34,254 nucleotides of DNA. Source: Nitratireductor sp. ZSWI3. Lineage in GTDB: Bacteria > Pseudomonadota > Alphaproteobacteria > Rhizobiales > Rhizobiaceae. Of the stretch, positions 33,103 through 34,254 are shown piece by piece; position 1 is the stretch's first letter, and each line of letters begins with the position of its first letter. A program made the position numbers and the translations under genes. Below the pieces are notes generated by a model, which ran no database searches, had not been told where the DNA came from, and saw only the letters and a program-made list of their open reading frames with translations. Location: assembly GCF_024655565.1 (NCBI RefSeq), contig NZ_JANKOF010000049.1:1-34254 (forward strand), given 5' to 3'.

Positions 33103-34080
33103 ATGTTGAAAGTCCCCCAGGCCGGTCTCGATCGCATTCTCACGCTGGAGCTCGTTCGTGTGACGGAGCGCGCCGCGGTGGCTGCCGCCAGGCTGCGGGG
33201 CCGGGGCGACGAGAAGGCCGCCGATCAGGTCGCCGTGGATGCCATGCGCTCGGAGCTGAACCGTCTGCCCATTCGCGGCACGGTGGTGATCGGCGAGGGC
33301 GAGCGCGACGAGGCGCCGATGCTCTATATCGGCGAGGAGGTCGGTGTCGGCGAAGGGCCGGAGGTCGATATCGCGCTCGATCCGCTCGAAGGCACGACCA
33401 TCTGCGCCAAGAACCTGCCCAACTCGTTGGCGGTCATCGCCATCGCCGAGCGCGGCAGCCTGCTTTACGCGCCGGACGTCTACATGGAGAAGATCGCCGT
33501 CGGGCCCGGTTATCCGGAAGGCATCGTCGATCTCGACGCGCCGGCGGTGGAGAATATCGAGGCGCTCGCCAAGGCGAAGGGCGTTCCGGTCAACGAGATC
33601 ACGGCCTGCATTCTCGACCGTCCGCGCCATGCCCGCCTGATCGAGGAAGTGCGCGGCACCGGTGCCGCCATCCGGCTGATCGGCGACGGCGACGTGGCCG
33701 GCGTGATCCACACGACCGATCCGGACGAAACGGGCATCGACATCTATCTCGGCATCGGCGGCGCCCCGGAAGGCGTGCTCGCCGCCGCGGCGCTGCGCTG
33801 CATCGGCGGCCAGATGCAGGGCCGTCTGCAGCTCAACACCGAGGAAAAGATCGCGCGGGCCGCCAAGATGGGCATTTCCGATCCCGGCAAGGTCTATCGC
33901 ATGGACGAGATGGCAAAGGGCGACGTGCTGTTTGCCGCCACCGGCGTCACGGACGGCAATCTGCTCTCGGGCGTCAAGTTCGGCCGCGAGCAGATCTCCA
34001 CCCACACCATCGTCATGCGGTCCTCCTCGCAGACCGTGCGAGAGATCATCGCCCGCCATCAGGACCTGGAGAAGTTCTGA
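33103..34080 (+). CDS. glpX: Class II fructose-1,6-bisphosphatase GlpX
   Basis: GlpX hydrolyses fructose 1,6-bisphosphate in gluconeogenesis. The 325-aa product carries the class II signatures: ADQVAVDAMRSELNRLPIRG, then VVIGEGERDEAPMLYIGE (metal-binding Glu), IALDPLEGTTICAKN (Asp/Glu metal site), GDGDVAGVI and GIGGAPEGVLAAAALR. It starts at ATG 33103 with CAGGA about 10 nt upstream; the open frame from 33028 has no homologous extension. The gap of 207 nt after hom contains the heptad-repeat hairpin, so the two may be transcribed separately. hom and glpX adjacency is frequent in rhizobia. Confidence 0.95.
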   Translation: MLKVPQAGLDRILTLELVRVTERAAVAAARLRGRGDEKAADQVAVDAMRSELNRLPIRGTVVIGEGERDEAPMLYIGEEVGVGEGPEVDIALDPLEGTTICAKNLPNSLAVIAIAERGSLLYAPDVYMEKIAVGPGYPEGIVDLDAPAVENIEALAKAKGVPVNEITACILDRPRHARLIEEVRGTGAAIRLIGDGDVAGVIHTTDPDETGIDIYLGIGGAPEGVLAAAALRCIGGQMQGRLQLNTEEKIARAAKMGISDPGKVYRMDEMAKGDVLFAATGVTDGNLLSGVKFGREQISTHTIVMRSSSQTVREIIARHQDLEKF

Positions 34081-34134
34081 GCAGGCGCGAAGTCGTGTAT
34101 TTGCGCCTGTCGCCGGCGGGATTAAGCTCCCGGC

Positions 34135-34254
34135 ATGACCGGCTACGTGTACATGACGGCGAGCCAGAAGCGCGGCACGATCTATATCGGCGTCACGAAC
34201 GACCTCGGCCGTCGCGTCGTCGAGCACAAATCCGGCAATGGCTCGGGCTTTGCT
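34135..34254 (+). CDS. GIY-YIG domain protein, 5' part only
   Basis: ATG 34135 opens a frame that runs off the window end after 40 codons. The visible start MTGYVYMTASQKRGTIYIGV is the GIY-YIG nuclease core in the small single-domain form common in rhizobia (UPF0213/YhbQ-like): the YVYM and YIGV elements are followed by TNDLGRRVVEHKSG, which contains the conserved Arg. Function of these standalone proteins is unknown. A 7-bp hairpin without a T tract (34082-34109) separates it from glpX. Confidence 0.8.
   Translation, partial: MTGYVYMTASQKRGTIYIGVTNDLGRRVVEHKSGNGSGFA

Noticed and set aside
34082-34109. Hairpin after glpX as a terminator
   Set aside because: The stem is 7 bp with a 14-nt loop and no T tract follows.

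Overview
This is an ordinary-looking chromosomal window from a GC-rich alphaproteobacterium. Gene content and order (nagZ-scpA-scpB, tatABC-serS-surE-pcm, yajC-secDF, sfsA-map-radC, class I phaC, a DUF1127 gene with CCTCCTCCC-loop small RNAs) point to the Hyphomicrobiales, probably a Phyllobacteriaceae/Mesorhizobium-like genome. That placement is inferred from recognised protein families and synteny, not from a search. No prophage, transposase, CRISPR array or plasmid gene is visible.

Layout. 1-8929 (+): the 3' end of a SPOR-domain gene, nagZ, scpA/scpB, an orphan ABC ATPase, tatA/tatB/tatC, serS, surE and pcm. 9096-10619 (+): a DipM/NlpD-like lipoprotein closed by a strong UUCG terminator. 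10741-11619 (-): a DUF815 ATPase. 11926-17970 (+): yajC, fused secDF, an Mth938/NDUFAF3-like gene, an NDUFAF6-like gene and a DUF4153 membrane protein. 18001-20105 (-): trmFO, then a non-coding block of three tandem small RNAs downstream of a 46-aa DUF1127 gene. 20450-22060 (+): tRNA-Leu(UAG) and tig. 22162-25683 (-): a bile-acid-type transporter, sfsA, map and radC. 25906-26202 (+): a small membrane protein behind a good EcfG (general stress) promoter. 26393-29714 (-): tRNA-Glu(UUC), an M15-type peptidase lipoprotein and phaC. 29857-34254 (+): a small lipoprotein, an AlaC-like aminotransferase, hom, glpX and the start of a GIY-YIG gene.

The genes are mostly housekeeping: chromosome condensation, Tat and Sec export, tRNA charging and modification, protein repair and folding, cell-wall turnover, threonine/methionine and alanine synthesis, gluconeogenesis and polyhydroxybutyrate storage.

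The most unusual items are: (1) serS carries an in-frame extra segment of about 61-67 codons in its catalytic domain, about 48% GC in GC-rich surroundings, with foreign-looking codons; (2) the DUF1127 gene is followed by three ~111-nt units, each with three hairpins whose loops expose CCTCCTCCC (anti-Shine-Dalgarno), nine motifs in all, the last ending in an eight-T terminator. This matches the 'cuckoo'/CcsR small RNA family known from Rhodobacter. Also notable are the pairing of two complex I assembly-factor homologues with secDF, the EcfG promoter at 25846-25870, and a hairpin built of heptanucleotide repeats between hom and glpX.
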